A stretch of 32,772 bases of DNA from Clostridia bacterium (GTDB lineage: Bacteria > Bacillota > Clostridia > Christensenellales > Aristaeellaceae). The position numbers were made by a program, and so were the translations under genes. The stretch lies in NCBI GenBank assembly GCA_017404985.1, contig JAFRBK010000018.1:1-32772 (forward strand), in the 5' to 3' direction. A model generated the notes under the pieces. It was not told the origin of the DNA. It searched no databases and worked only from the letters and a program-made list of their open reading frames with translations. Shown here one piece after another: positions 1 to 6,992 of this stretch (its first letter is position 1; each line of letters starts with the position of its first letter).

Positions 1-2
1 AA

Positions 3-95
3 TACCATGGCCTGCCAAATTTCAGGCTGTCCGAGGTTCCCCTGAAAGATGTTGAACTGCTCGGCCGCCTGGGTGTAAAATTGCCTACGGAATGA
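3..95 (+). CDS. C-terminal end of a gene cut by the window edge
   Basis: An open frame enters from the left edge and ends at TGA 93-95. The 30 visible residues end in LLGRLGVKLPTE. The tail reads like real coding sequence (charged and hydrophobic residues alternate, no low complexity), but no family can be named from it. A hairpin that overlaps the stop codon supports this being a true gene end. The start and most of the gene lie outside the window. Confidence 0.4.
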   Translation, partial: YHGLPNFRLSEVPLKDVELLGRLGVKLPTE

Positions 96-110
96 ATATA
101 TCCCGTAGGC
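83..110 (+). terminator. Hairpin at the end of the clipped first gene
   Basis: GCCTACGG (83-90) and CCGTAGGC (103-110) form a perfect 8-bp stem around a 12-nt AT-rich loop that contains the stop codon of the first gene. The downstream T tract is weak and interrupted, so this could also be a transcript-stabilising hairpin rather than a strong terminator. Confidence 0.4.
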
Positions 111-162
111 TAATCAATATACCCGTAATTCGTCAAGATTTTGTGTTTTATGATTATCTCTG

Positions 163-278
163 CTATTTTTCAATAGCCTGATCAGCTGCCTTACGGATTG
201 CCTTTTCACTTCCGCACTTATTTGGGAACATAGAAAAACCAGAATGGATATTGTATTCCACTTTGCTCTCGGCTACAA
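163..278 (-). pseudogene. Remnant of a minus-strand gene (C-terminal part)
   Basis: On the minus strand a frame ending in TAG (165-163) reads about 38 protein-like residues, including SGFSMFPNKCGSEK and a lysine-rich helical end, AIRKAADQAIEK. Upstream, around 278, the frame runs into the leader of the plus-strand gene at 314 and no start codon with a ribosome site is visible. I therefore read it as the truncated 3' end of a gene whose 5' part was lost when the neighbouring sequence was inserted. The family is not recognised. The stretch from 111 to 313 holds nothing else I can support. Confidence 0.35.
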
Positions 279-313
279 TGTATAGCGGTTTCAAAAAAAG
301 GAGTGATATAACC

Positions 314-451
314 GTGAACGAGGAGACGAAGGAAACACAAGTTTCATGGGAAGAATCCCATCCCTGGCTTTCCGTGCTGACGAAACAGGATGAGGACGAT
401 TCCGTTGACGAAGTGATCTGCTATACGCTGGACGAACTGCGCTTTGCATAA
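314..451 (+). CDS. Small acidic hypothetical protein, 45 aa
   Basis: The start is GTG 314, chosen because an AAGGAG ribosome site ends 10 nt upstream; the frame stays open further upstream but has no such site there. The product is very acidic (many Glu and Asp, e.g. KQDEDDSVDEV) with two Trp residues and a C-terminal LDELRFA helix. There is no signal peptide or membrane segment. It lies 37 nt ahead of a small HTH-type gene on the same strand, so the two probably share a transcript. A small acidic partner of a DNA-binding protein is possible, but that is only inference from size, charge and position. Confidence 0.5.
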   Translation: MNEETKETQVSWEESHPWLSVLTKQDEDDSVDEVICYTLDELRFA

Positions 452-488
452 AACCCCTTGACCAACCCCACGAAAGGGGAAATCCGCA

Positions 489-686
489 ATGAATATCTTC
501 AGGGAACTCCGTGAGAAGAAAGGTATGCCCGCTGCCGCTCTGGATGAGCGCTTCCAGCTGCAGCGCGGAGACTGGGATGGCTGGGAACAGGGCTTCAAGA
601 AACCGGAACCGGAACTGCTGGAGGAAATCGCTGAATACTTTGAAATCCCCGTGAAGGAGCTCCGGGAAAAAAACGAAAGACAATAG
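489..686 (+). CDS. Small XRE/Cro-CI-type HTH protein, degenerate
   Basis: This 65-residue protein starts at ATG 489 after an AAAGGGG ribosome site 9 nt away. Its ends match the XRE fold: an N-terminal LREKKGMPAAALDERF, then WEQGFKKPEPELLEEIAEYFEIPVKEL, which follows the usual 'WE.G..KP....L..IA..F.V....L' pattern of helices 3-5. The normal recognition helix is replaced by QLQRGDWDGWEQ, so DNA contact may be changed or lost. It would be a one-domain transcription factor or an antitoxin-like regulator. The preceding 45-aa acidic gene is its only close partner, and no target palindrome was found nearby. Confidence 0.6.
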   Translation: MNIFRELREKKGMPAAALDERFQLQRGDWDGWEQGFKKPEPELLEEIAEYFEIPVKELREKNERQ

Positions 687-763
687 GTTATTCTCAGAGA
701 GACGAAACTCGCCAGTTTAAGAAAGAGTAATTGCCCGCCGACGGCAGGCAGTGAGATACAGAC

Positions 764-1249
764 ATGGAAAACAGAATACCCGAGGTGTCCTTTTACAAGC
801 CCCGGCTCGAAGATCTCTGGTTTCGGGAAGCCATGATGGCTGATCCTGAAACCATGAGCTACAACAATGCATGGGGTGGAACGATCCCATTTCCACGTGA
901 AAAGTGGGAGAATTGGTACGATTTTTGGATTACGAACCCCAACAAACGCTTCTATCGGTACATTACTACAGGCAAAAGCAGATCCTTTGTGGGAGAAGCG
1001 GCCTATCACTACGATGAAGACCTGGGGCTTTATCTGGCTGACGTCATCGTATCGGCAAAGTCCCGCAGGCGGGGATTCGGGAAAGCCGGTTTGCAGATGC
1101 TCTGTGCAGCTGCCCAAAAAGCAGGAATCCCGGAACTGTATGACAATATCGCCATAGACAATCCCGGGATCGCATTGTTCCTTCGGTGCGCATTTCATGA
1201 GGAATACAGGACAGAGGAAATAATCATGCTGAAAAGAGAGCTCTTGTGA
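764..1249 (+). CDS. GNAT-family N-acetyltransferase
   Basis: The 161-residue protein has the GNAT core. A strand, YLADVIVSAKSR, leads into the acetyl-CoA pyrophosphate loop RRRGFGKAGLQML (motif A, R/Q-x-x-G-x-G/A, about residues 99-111). It is followed by IDNPGIALFLRCAFHEEYR, the motif B helix with the typical 'N..A..F....GF' spacing. Such enzymes move an acetyl group from acetyl-CoA to an amine; the substrate cannot be read from the sequence. The ribosome site ahead of ATG 764 is weak. A terminator follows directly, so it is probably a single-gene unit. It lies in an accessory region with broken genes on both sides. Confidence 0.8.
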   Translation: MENRIPEVSFYKPRLEDLWFREAMMADPETMSYNNAWGGTIPFPREKWENWYDFWITNPNKRFYRYITTGKSRSFVGEAAYHYDEDLGLYLADVIVSAKSRRRGFGKAGLQMLCAAAQKAGIPELYDNIAIDNPGIALFLRCAFHEEYRTEEIIMLKRELL

Positions 1250-1255
1250 TGCTCT

Positions 1256-1290
1256 GGTCCGGAGGGGACGGTTCTTTCCGGATCTTTTGC
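1256..1290 (+). terminator. Terminator after the GNAT gene
   Basis: GGTCCGGA (1256-1263) pairs with TCCGGATC (1277-1284, one G-T pair) around a 13-nt loop. A T-rich run follows, interrupted only by GCA. It begins 6 nt after the GNAT stop codon. Confidence 0.65.
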
Positions 1291-1314
1291 ATTTCTTGTT
1301 TTTTATGGTAAACT
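1287..1314 (+). promoter_or_regulatory. Possible promoter for the 71-aa gene
   Basis: TTGCAT (1287-1292) and TAAACT (1309-1314) are 16 bp apart. A transcript from here would start about 6 nt before the GTG at 1327, leaving almost no leader, so either the start codon lies further in or the message is nearly leaderless. Confidence 0.35.
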
Positions 1315-1326
1315 ACTGCCGGTGAT

Positions 1327-1542
1327 GTGATTGATTTGATTAATTCAGAAAGACTAGAAATATTGCTGAGTGCTGCTGATCCTTCGTTGGCTAAGAGAAA
1401 ATATGGTAAAGCGGCCATTGCAGTGATTGAACAATACGAGTGTTTTCTCTCCAAGGGATTCCCGGAAGTAAGTGTACGATATAATACAGATAACGGTGAA
1501 ATTAAATTTCAGATCGTAAAACCATCCACAGAGAATGATTGA
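1327..1542 (+). CDS. Small hypothetical protein, up to 71 aa
   Basis: The frame starts at GTG 1327 without a clear ribosome site; a TTG a few codons on is an alternative. The product begins with an amphipathic helix (INSERLEILLSAADPSLAKRKYGKAAIAVIEQYECFL) and ends in a short polar strand region with FQIVKPSTEND. No family is recognised. It lies 20 nt ahead of the RhuM fragment on the same strand, and the two may have been one operon. Base composition is AT-richer than the core genes of this window, which fits a transferred segment. Confidence 0.45.
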   Translation: MIDLINSERLEILLSAADPSLAKRKYGKAAIAVIEQYECFLSKGFPEVSVRYNTDNGEIKFQIVKPSTEND

Positions 1543-1562
1543 TTTCAGGAGAATTTGATTAT

Positions 1563-1841
1563 ATGAGTAAACAATCAGAGATGATTATCTACCAGACCCA
1601 GGATGGATTAACACAAATCGATGTTACGTTTGATAATGATACTGTCTGGCTGTCCTTGGATGAAATGGCATCTTTGTTTCAACGAGATCGAAGTGTGATT
1701 GGGAAACATATTAAAAACATTTTCACCGACGGAGAATTACAGAGAGATTCAGTATGGGCAAAATTTGCCCATACTGCCAATGATGGAAAAGAGTACCTGG
1801 TTGATTACTATAATCTTGATGTTACTATTCTTTGCCTGTAA
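1563..1841 (+). pseudogene. Truncated RhuM-family protein (N-terminal part)
   Basis: The start is ATG 1563, set by AGGAG at 1547-1551. The visible 92 residues match the start of RhuM-family proteins: IIYQTQDGLTQIDVTFDNDTVWLSLDEMASLFQRDRSVIGKHIKNIF, then GELQRDSVWAKFAHTANDGKEYLVDYYNLDVTI. RhuM proteins are normally about 300 residues or more and continue from 'YYNLDVIISVGYRV' into a longer C-terminal region. Here the frame leaves the family sequence exactly after YYNLDVTI and stops three codons later. The bases after the stop do not restore the family in any plus frame I tried, so this looks like a deletion junction rather than a single frameshift. It probably makes no working protein. RhuM-type genes are common in pathogenicity islands and defence or mobile regions. 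Confidence 0.75.
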
Positions 1842-1926
1842 TTTCAACATCCAGATTCGAACAAGGGTTTAGGAAACCAAACGCGCCATGAGCTATCAGG
1901 AACCCTGGGAGAGCAGTAAACACCAA

Positions 1927-1977
1927 GCCCTCCGGAAGCATGATCCAAGGATCTGTTTCCGGGGGGGCGTTTTTCTT
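1927..1977 (+). terminator. Intrinsic terminator
   Basis: A stem of CCCTCCGGAA (from 1928) with TTCCGGGGGG (to about 1967) surrounds a loop of about 18 nt and is followed by a T-rich run (GTTTTTCTTT). It closes the accessory gene block before the metal-transport gene. The rest of 1842-2074 contains no gene I can support. Confidence 0.7.
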
Positions 1978-2074
1978 TGCTTTCCGTGGGTATTTTTGTG
2001 ATACCCAATCACGCAGTCTGTATTATCAGGTGGGATGACAGCTATCCCCTTTTCTCACAGTCCCCTTTTCTCAC

Positions 2075-2103
2075 TTGACAAGGGAACGGCGGTTCTTTAT
2101 AAT
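2075..2103 (+). promoter_or_regulatory. Consensus sigma-A promoter of the metal-binding protein gene
   Basis: TTGACA (2075-2080) and TATAAT (2098-2103) are exact consensus hexamers separated by exactly 17 bp, so a very strong promoter is expected when it is not repressed. The operator described next begins at the last base of the -10 box. Confidence 0.85.
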
Positions 2104-2119
2104 TGAGAACGATTCTCAA
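2103..2119 (+). promoter_or_regulatory. Fur/Zur-family operator
   Basis: TTGAGAACGATTCTCAA is a perfect 7-3-7 inverted repeat placed over the transcription start. Its form (GAGAA...TTCTC with AT flanks) resembles Fur-superfamily boxes. Because the gene it controls encodes a zinc/manganese-type binding protein, Zur is the most likely regulator; Fur or PerR-like proteins remain possible. Binding here would block RNA polymerase when metal is plentiful. The regulator gene is not in the window. Confidence 0.7.
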
Positions 2120-2160
2120 ATTTGAGCAGGAATCTCCGGAAAGGAACAGGGTATCCAGAA

Positions 2161-3138
2161 ATGAAAAGAACGATGATGAAAAAATGGTTTGCCGCGTGGC
2201 TCTGCCTGGCGCTGGTTTTCAGCATGGCTGCCGCTTTCCCGGCAGCCGCGGAGGGGAAAACCCTCAGCGTGGTGGTTACCGTTTTCCCCGTCTGGGACTG
2301 GACGCGGGAGATTGTCGGGAAGGCCGAAGGGGTGAACCTGATGCTCCTGATGGAAAACGGCGTGGATATGCACAGCTTCCAGCCTGGCGTCAGCGATATG
2401 ATGGCCATTGCCTCCTGCGATGTCTTTATTTATATCGGCGGGGAGTCCGACGAATGGGTGAAGGACGCCCTGGCGGAGTCCGTGAATCCGGATCTGGTGG
2501 CGGTCAACCTGATGGAAGCCCTGGGCAGCGACGCCATGATGGAAGAGCACCCGGAGGGCATGGAGGATTCCCACGGGGAAAAGGAAGCCGAAGCCCCGGA
2601 AAAGGATGAGCATATCTGGCTCTCCCTGCGGAATGCGGCGAAGCTGGTGCAGGTCATTGCGGATGCCATGGCGAAGGCGGATCCGGCCCGGGCGGAGCAA
2701 TACCGCGTGAACGCGGAAAACTATGCCGCCAAACTGCAGGAGCTGGACAGCGAATACGCTCGGATGGTCGCGGAGGCGCCGCTGAATACAGTGCTCTTCG
2801 GGGACCGCTTCCCCTTCCTGTATCTGGTCAGGGATTATGGTCTGAACTATTATGCCGCTTTCTCCGGCTGCGAAGCCGAAACGGAAGCCAGCTTTGAAAC
2901 GGTGATCTTCCTGGCGGAAAAGGTGCAGGAGCTGGGCCTCCCCGCGGTGCTGGTGATCGAAGGGTCGGACGGCCGGATCGCGGAAACCATCGCATCAAAC
3001 ACGGCCGGCGAGGCGCCGGCCGTGCTGATGATGAATTCCATGCAGGGAGTCACCGCCGCGGATATCAAAAACGGCGCCTCCTATCTCGGCATCATGGAGC
3101 AGAATCTGGCGGTGCTCCGCCAGGCCCTGACCCCGTAA
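2161..3138 (+). CDS. Zinc/manganese ABC transporter substrate-binding protein (ZnuA/AdcA-like)
   Basis: This 325-residue cluster A-I metal-binding protein would capture Zn2+ or Mn2+ outside the membrane. ATG 2161 is preferred over the in-frame ATG at 2122 because it gives a normal signal peptide (MKRTMMKKW, hydrophobic core, AFPAAA, residues 1-30). No lipobox cysteine sits at the cleavage site, which is unusual for a Gram-positive binding protein. Family features are VVVTVFPVWDWTREIVG, the HSFQP ligand motif (H71), a His/Asp/Glu-rich loop (about 124-151 with H130, H138, H151) and GDRFPFLYLVRDYGLNYYAAFSGCEAETEAS, where D215 replaces the histidine seen in many ZnuA proteins. Neither the permease nor the ATPase gene is next to it; the next gene is convergent, 3 bp away. 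It therefore either works with a transporter encoded elsewhere or acts as a zinc scavenger. Confidence 0.9.
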   Translation: MKRTMMKKWFAAWLCLALVFSMAAAFPAAAEGKTLSVVVTVFPVWDWTREIVGKAEGVNLMLLMENGVDMHSFQPGVSDMMAIASCDVFIYIGGESDEWVKDALAESVNPDLVAVNLMEALGSDAMMEEHPEGMEDSHGEKEAEAPEKDEHIWLSLRNAAKLVQVIADAMAKADPARAEQYRVNAENYAAKLQELDSEYARMVAEAPLNTVLFGDRFPFLYLVRDYGLNYYAAFSGCEAETEASFETVIFLAEKVQELGLPAVLVIEGSDGRIAETIASNTAGEAPAVLMMNSMQGVTAADIKNGASYLGIMEQNLAVLRQALTP

Positions 3139-3141
3139 CAG

Positions 3142-4374
3142 TCAGCCTTCCTTTTTACGCTTCCGCAGCAGGTATTCGTCCAGCTTCTCCTTCACGGCTT
3201 CGGGAATCTCCCGGGAAACCGGGCATTTCGCGGCGTCGGCCATGCCCAGCGTGAAGGCCGTGATGAATTCGGTGTCCGCAATCATCTGCCCTTCCGAGAT
3301 CAGATGCTTCGTGTCGTACCGGGTGTGGATCACGGCCTGGGACGGCGTCGCAAGCCGCGCAAAGGAAAGGGCGGGAACCCCGCGGTCCGCAAAGGGCGTG
3401 GAATCGCTGGAATAGATATCCTGCCTGGCGTCCATGCCCCATCCCCGCTGCGCGCTAAAGTATTCCAGGAAGTGCACCAGCTTTTCTTCCGCGCTCACCC
3501 GGGCGATGAACCGGCCCATATAGGTCCCGATCATGTCCAGGTTGATATTCAGGGCGGTTTTCTCCAGTTCCCCGGCGTGGGCAGCGGTGTAGGCTTTGGA
3601 GCCGAGCAGCCCCAGCTCCTCGCTGCCGCAGAAGATGAAGCGCAGCCCGTAGCGAAGCGGGGCCTTCTCCTTCAGCGCTTCCAGGACGCCCAGCAGCCCG
3701 ATGCATCCGGTCATGTTATCGTATGCGCCGTGGGACAGGGAGGTCGAATCATAGTGGGCGGTCAGCGTGATCCATTCGTCCGTCCGCCCGGGAACCTCCG
3801 CAATCACGTTCTGCGATTGCGCTGTGTATTCCGTCTGGTCGATCTGGATGCAAACCATCTTCGGCGCGGCCTGCACCAGGTCAAAGGCGTCCTTCGCGTT
3901 GATTCTGGCGCAGAGCGCTTTTCTGCCATGGGATACATAGGGGCGCAGCGCGATCCGGTCGATATCCCGGTCCGCGTAGTGCACGTTCCCGGCATAGGTA
4001 ATAAATCCCACCGCCCCGGCGTCCAGCAGGTCGTGATAGAGCCAATAGGTGAGCGAGCTGTCCAGCAGCACGATTTTGCCCTTCGCCGAGGCGATCGACG
4101 CCGCGTCCGTGTTGGGCAGGTAGCACAACGGCGCTTCCACGCTCCCGCTGCCGCACAGCAGGTATCCCCGGCAGGGGATTTCCTTCCCGTCCGCCGTGAG
4201 GCACTCGGACCGGATTTCGGCCGCGGCCACATCGAAGGGTTCCAGCCATGCGGCCGCGCCCTGCGCCTCGCACAGCGATTTCAGATACTCCGCCGCTGCC
4301 TTCTCTTCCGCCGATCCGCTGAAGCGCACGCAGTCGGTCCTGTCCAGTATTTCCCTGATCCATTCCTGTGTCAT
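3142..4374 (-). CDS. M28-family metallopeptidase with PA-like insert
   Basis: This 410-residue protein is a di-zinc aminopeptidase-type enzyme. The metal ligands are visible in order: AHYDS (H207), GAYDNMTG (D219), the catalytic SEELGLLGS (E252/E253), INLDMIG (D280) and a C-terminal histidine in IHTRYDTKH. Residues about 60-190, between the N-terminal helices and the catalytic core, fit a protease-associated-type insert. There is no signal peptide, so it would act in the cytoplasm on peptides or small amide substrates. The start at 4374 has GAGGTG 8 nt upstream. It converges on the metal-binding protein gene with only 3 bp between the stops. The exact substrate cannot be told from sequence. 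Confidence 0.9.
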   Translation of the reverse strand: MTQEWIREILDRTDCVRFSGSAEEKAAAEYLKSLCEAQGAAAWLEPFDVAAAEIRSECLTADGKEIPCRGYLLCGSGSVEAPLCYLPNTDAASIASAKGKIVLLDSSLTYWLYHDLLDAGAVGFITYAGNVHYADRDIDRIALRPYVSHGRKALCARINAKDAFDLVQAAPKMVCIQIDQTEYTAQSQNVIAEVPGRTDEWITLTAHYDSTSLSHGAYDNMTGCIGLLGVLEALKEKAPLRYGLRFIFCGSEELGLLGSKAYTAAHAGELEKTALNINLDMIGTYMGRFIARVSAEEKLVHFLEYFSAQRGWGMDARQDIYSSDSTPFADRGVPALSFARLATPSQAVIHTRYDTKHLISEGQMIADTEFITAFTLGMADAAKCPVSREIPEAVKEKLDEYLLRKRKKEG

Positions 4375-4501
4375 CTGTTTTCACCTCTGTCTTTTCTCCG
4401 GGATCTGCGGACAAGTATACCGTATGGCCCGGTTTTTTTCAACGCCATTCGCGTTTTCTGAGCCTTCCCCGGCACGGCATCCGACCGGGAAAGCCGGACG
4501 C

Positions 4502-4531
4502 TTGACAAAGCGGAAGGGGCCGGGGTAAGCT
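4502..4531 (+). promoter_or_regulatory. Possible promoter of the glycosylase-HAD pair
   Basis: TTGACA (4502-4507) is an exact -35. The best -10 is TAAGCT (4526-4531), with an 18-bp spacer and only half of the consensus bases. The following 90-nt leader is GC-rich and has no obvious gene. Confidence 0.4.
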
Positions 4532-4621
4532 TGGATCAACCGCCGGAAGGCGGAAAAAGCCCGTCCGCCGGCCGCAGGGCCATGGGGGAAACGGGCAGAA
4601 AAAGCATGGGAGGAAAGCAGG

Positions 4622-5137
4622 ATGGCAGGCAGCCGGGTGGAGCATCCCTTTGGGCCGCTGTTCGGCCCGGAGAGCCGGATTCTGATTCTGGGGTCCTTTC
4701 CCTCGGTCAAATCCCGGGAGCAGCAGTTCTTCTACGGGCATCCGCAGAACCGGTTCTGGAAGGTGATCGCGGGGGTATACGGCCGGGAGGTTCCGACAAC
4801 CATCCCGCAGAAGAAGGAACTGATTATGGACTGCGGGCTGGCCCTGTGGGATTCCATTGCCAGCTGCGTGGTGACCGGTTCCTCCGACGCGAGCATCCGG
4901 GACGTGAAGGCGAACGACCTGCGGATCATTCTGGACCATTGCCCGATCGAACGGATCTACTGCAACGGCCGGAAATCCCACGAAATGTATGAAAAATATA
5001 TTCTGCCGGTTCTGGGCCGGGAAGCCGGATGCCTGCCCTCCACCAGCCCCGCGAACGCGCAATGGTCCCTGGAAAGGCTGATCGGCGCCTGGTCTGTGCT
5101 GCGGGAAACCGCAGAAGGCACGGGCAGACAGGAATAA
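4622..5137 (+). CDS. DNA-deoxyinosine (hypoxanthine) glycosylase, uracil-DNA glycosylase family 6 type
   Basis: This 171-residue protein carries the family-6 UDG signature: LILGSFPSVKSREQQFFYGHPQNRFWKVI, with the glycine-rich first motif at 23-28 and the key asparagine N43 in GHPQNRFW, then the second motif STSPANAQWS near the C-terminus. Family-6 enzymes cut the glycosidic bond of hypoxanthine made by adenine deamination and start base-excision repair. The ATG at 4622 has an AGGAAAGCAGG-type purine tract upstream. A HAD phosphatase gene follows after 13 nt, so the two are likely cotranscribed. A second, unrelated-type uracil-DNA glycosylase lies at 7716-8309, giving this contig enzymes for both main deamination products. 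Confidence 0.88.
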   Translation: MAGSRVEHPFGPLFGPESRILILGSFPSVKSREQQFFYGHPQNRFWKVIAGVYGREVPTTIPQKKELIMDCGLALWDSIASCVVTGSSDASIRDVKANDLRIILDHCPIERIYCNGRKSHEMYEKYILPVLGREAGCLPSTSPANAQWSLERLIGAWSVLRETAEGTGRQE

Positions 5138-5150
5138 AGGAGCAAACCGG

Positions 5151-5981
5151 ATGGCATTATCGGAAAAACGATTGATCGCGCTGGACGTGGACGGCACCCT
5201 GCTGGACAGCCGGAAGCAGATCCGTCCGGACACGGTGCAGGCGGTGCGGGAGGCGGCCGGTGCGGGAATCATCGTCGCCCTGGATACCGGCCGGGCCGTG
5301 ACCGAGCTGGCGGACCAGTTCGCCGCCTTTCCTGAAATCCGCTACGCGGTGTTTTCCAGCGGGGCAGGGATCTATGACCGGGAAAAGAAAAAAGCCTTCG
5401 CCCTGCGGCCGCTGAGCGCGCAGAAGGTGAAGGAAATCCTGCACATCGCCCGGGAGAAGGACGTGATGCCCCAGGCCGTGCTGGAGGACCGGGACGCCTT
5501 GCAGGCCAGCCATCTGGACATTCTGGAGCACTTCAACATGGGGATATACCGGCCGCTGTACGAAAAAGCCATGTATCCCGTGGCGGATATTTACGCGTTT
5601 ACGGAAGCCCACGCGGACCAAATCCTGAAGCTGAACCTGTACCATGCCCTGCCGGAGGAGCGGATCCGCACCCGGGAGCAGTTATCGGGCATCGAGATGG
5701 TGTTTTCGGAAATTTCCTCGCTGGAGTGCTCCGCGCCGGGAGTCAACAAGGGAACGGGGCTGGAGCGGCTATGCGGGCTGCTGGGCATCCCGCGGGAAAA
5801 CTGCGCGGCGGTCGGGGACGCGGAAAACGATATTCCGATGCTGCGGGCCGCCGGGCTGGGGATCGCCATGGGCAACGCGGCGCCCGACGTGCGCCGGGCG
5901 GCGGACAGAACCGTGGCGGACATGGACCACGGAGGATGCGCGGAAGCCATCCGCCTGTGGCTCCGGGAAAGCGTGAACTAA
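5151..5981 (+). CDS. Cof-type HAD-superfamily phosphatase
   Basis: All four HAD motifs are present in this 276-residue protein. Motif I is LIALDVDGTLLDSRKQI (nucleophile D12, acid/base D14). Motif II is ALDTGR, motif III is the lysine in GVNKGTGLERL, and motif IV is GDAENDIPML. The large insert between motifs II and III is the C2B cap of the Cof subfamily. Such enzymes dephosphorylate sugar phosphates, cofactors or flavins with Mg2+. The start at 5151 has AAAGGAG 8 nt upstream. The stop overlaps the stop of the convergent pseudouridine synthase gene (CTAA shared at 5978-5981). The substrate cannot be assigned. Confidence 0.9.
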   Translation: MALSEKRLIALDVDGTLLDSRKQIRPDTVQAVREAAGAGIIVALDTGRAVTELADQFAAFPEIRYAVFSSGAGIYDREKKKAFALRPLSAQKVKEILHIAREKDVMPQAVLEDRDALQASHLDILEHFNMGIYRPLYEKAMYPVADIYAFTEAHADQILKLNLYHALPEERIRTREQLSGIEMVFSEISSLECSAPGVNKGTGLERLCGLLGIPRENCAAVGDAENDIPMLRAAGLGIAMGNAAPDVRRAADRTVADMDHGGCAEAIRLWLRESVN

Positions 5982-6586
5982 TCTTCGGCCGGCGCCGGGC
6001 ACCAGTCCGGATAGGCTTCGAAGGCCACATCCTGCCCCCGCCAGGGGAAAGCCAGGCGGCACGAAAACAGCAGCGGGGCCTTTTCCCGGTCCCGGGCGCC
6101 GTATTTATGGTCCCCCCACAGGGGGCACTGGCGATGGCTGAACTGGACCCGGATCTGGTGGCTTCGCCCCGTCTGCAGCCGAATGCGGACAAGGGTTTTA
6201 TCCGGTTCGGGGCGGCTGAGCACGGTATAGGAAAGCACCGCCTTCCGCACACCGTTCCGGAGACGGTCCACCACGAAGACTTTATTCTTCCGCACGTCTT
6301 TCCACAAAAGGTCTTCCAGGATGCCGGAAGGCGGCAGGCTTCCGTGAACGGCCGCCACGTATTCCTTGGCCATGAGCCCTTCCCGGACCAGGCGGGAAAG
6401 CTCCGCCGCGGCCGCGGCATGGCGCGCGAAAACCATCACGCCGCCGACGTTCAGGTCCAGCCGGTGCACGGGAAAAACGCGCCTGCCGAACTGCTCCGCG
6501 AGCAGGGCGGGCATTTCTTTTTCAGAATCTGTTCCGGCCGGCTTGACGCAGACGAGCCAGTCCGGCGTGGCTGAAAGCATATCCAT
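5978..6586 (-). CDS. RluA-family RNA pseudouridine synthase, short form
   Basis: This 203-residue enzyme would turn uridine into pseudouridine in rRNA or tRNA. It has VFPVHRLDLNVGGVMVFAR, with the catalytic aspartate in the HRLD motif, followed by RLQTGRSHQIRVQFSHRQCPLWGDHKYG, the RluA-family C-terminal signature. It lacks the N-terminal S4 domain of larger RluC/RluD proteins and is close to the minimal size. The start is set at ATG 6586 because GGAGG lies 8 nt upstream; the frame is open much further, but that part is the antisense of the MutT gene. It is the last gene of a four-gene minus-strand operon. The usual HRLDxxTSG is HRLDLNVGG here, a mild change. Confidence 0.88.
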   Translation of the reverse strand: MDMLSATPDWLVCVKPAGTDSEKEMPALLAEQFGRRVFPVHRLDLNVGGVMVFARHAAAAAELSRLVREGLMAKEYVAAVHGSLPPSGILEDLLWKDVRKNKVFVVDRLRNGVRKAVLSYTVLSRPEPDKTLVRIRLQTGRSHQIRVQFSHRQCPLWGDHKYGARDREKAPLLFSCRLAFPWRGQDVAFEAYPDWCPAPAED

Positions 6587-6602
6587 GGCGCATCCCTCCG
6601 CG

Positions 6603-6992
6603 TTAATCCAGCCTGGCCTGAATCTCCGGCAGAATGATCCGGTCAGCCGGCAGCCAGTCCACAGAATCCAACTGCGCCCGGCCCAGCCACCTGGCGGCCT
6701 CGTGCTCCAGCAGCTTCGGCTGGCCGGACACGATGCTGCACCAGAAGCACTGCATCGACAGATGGAATTCGGGATAATCGTACTCAACCCGGCAGGCGGG
6801 GGCGTCCACGGCAATCCGGACGGCCAGCTCCTCCCGGATTTCCCGGACCAGCGCATCCTCCGGCGTCTCCCCCGGCTCGATTTTTCCCCCGGGGAACTCC
6901 CAGTATCCCCTGTATGCGCCGTATCCCCGCTGGGTGGCGAAGACCCGGCCTTCATGGCAGATGACGGCGGCGACGACATGAATGGTTTTCAT
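6603..6992 (-). CDS. MutT-like NUDIX hydrolase
   Basis: The 129-residue protein has a complete Nudix box from G36: GKIEPGETPEDALVREIREEL (E42, R50-E51, E54-E55), matching GX5EX7REUXEEXGU. The N-terminal VVAAVICHEGRVFATQRGYG and the WEFPGG lead-in are those of MutT/NudG-type enzymes. These remove oxidised or modified nucleoside triphosphates such as 8-oxo-dGTP or 5-methyl-CTP. The start codon overlaps the stop of the upstream flavin reductase gene (ATGA, 6989-6992), and there is no strong ribosome site of its own, so translational coupling is likely. Sharing an operon with a uracil-DNA glycosylase suggests a nucleotide-sanitising and DNA-repair role. Confidence 0.88.
   Translation of the reverse strand: MKTIHVVAAVICHEGRVFATQRGYGAYRGYWEFPGGKIEPGETPEDALVREIREELAVRIAVDAPACRVEYDYPEFHLSMQCFWCSIVSGQPKLLEHEAARWLGRAQLDSVDWLPADRIILPEIQARLD

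Noticed and set aside
6587-6979. N-terminal extension of the pseudouridine synthase
   Set aside because: The extra residues are low-complexity antisense of mutT; GGAGG before ATG 6586 marks the real start.
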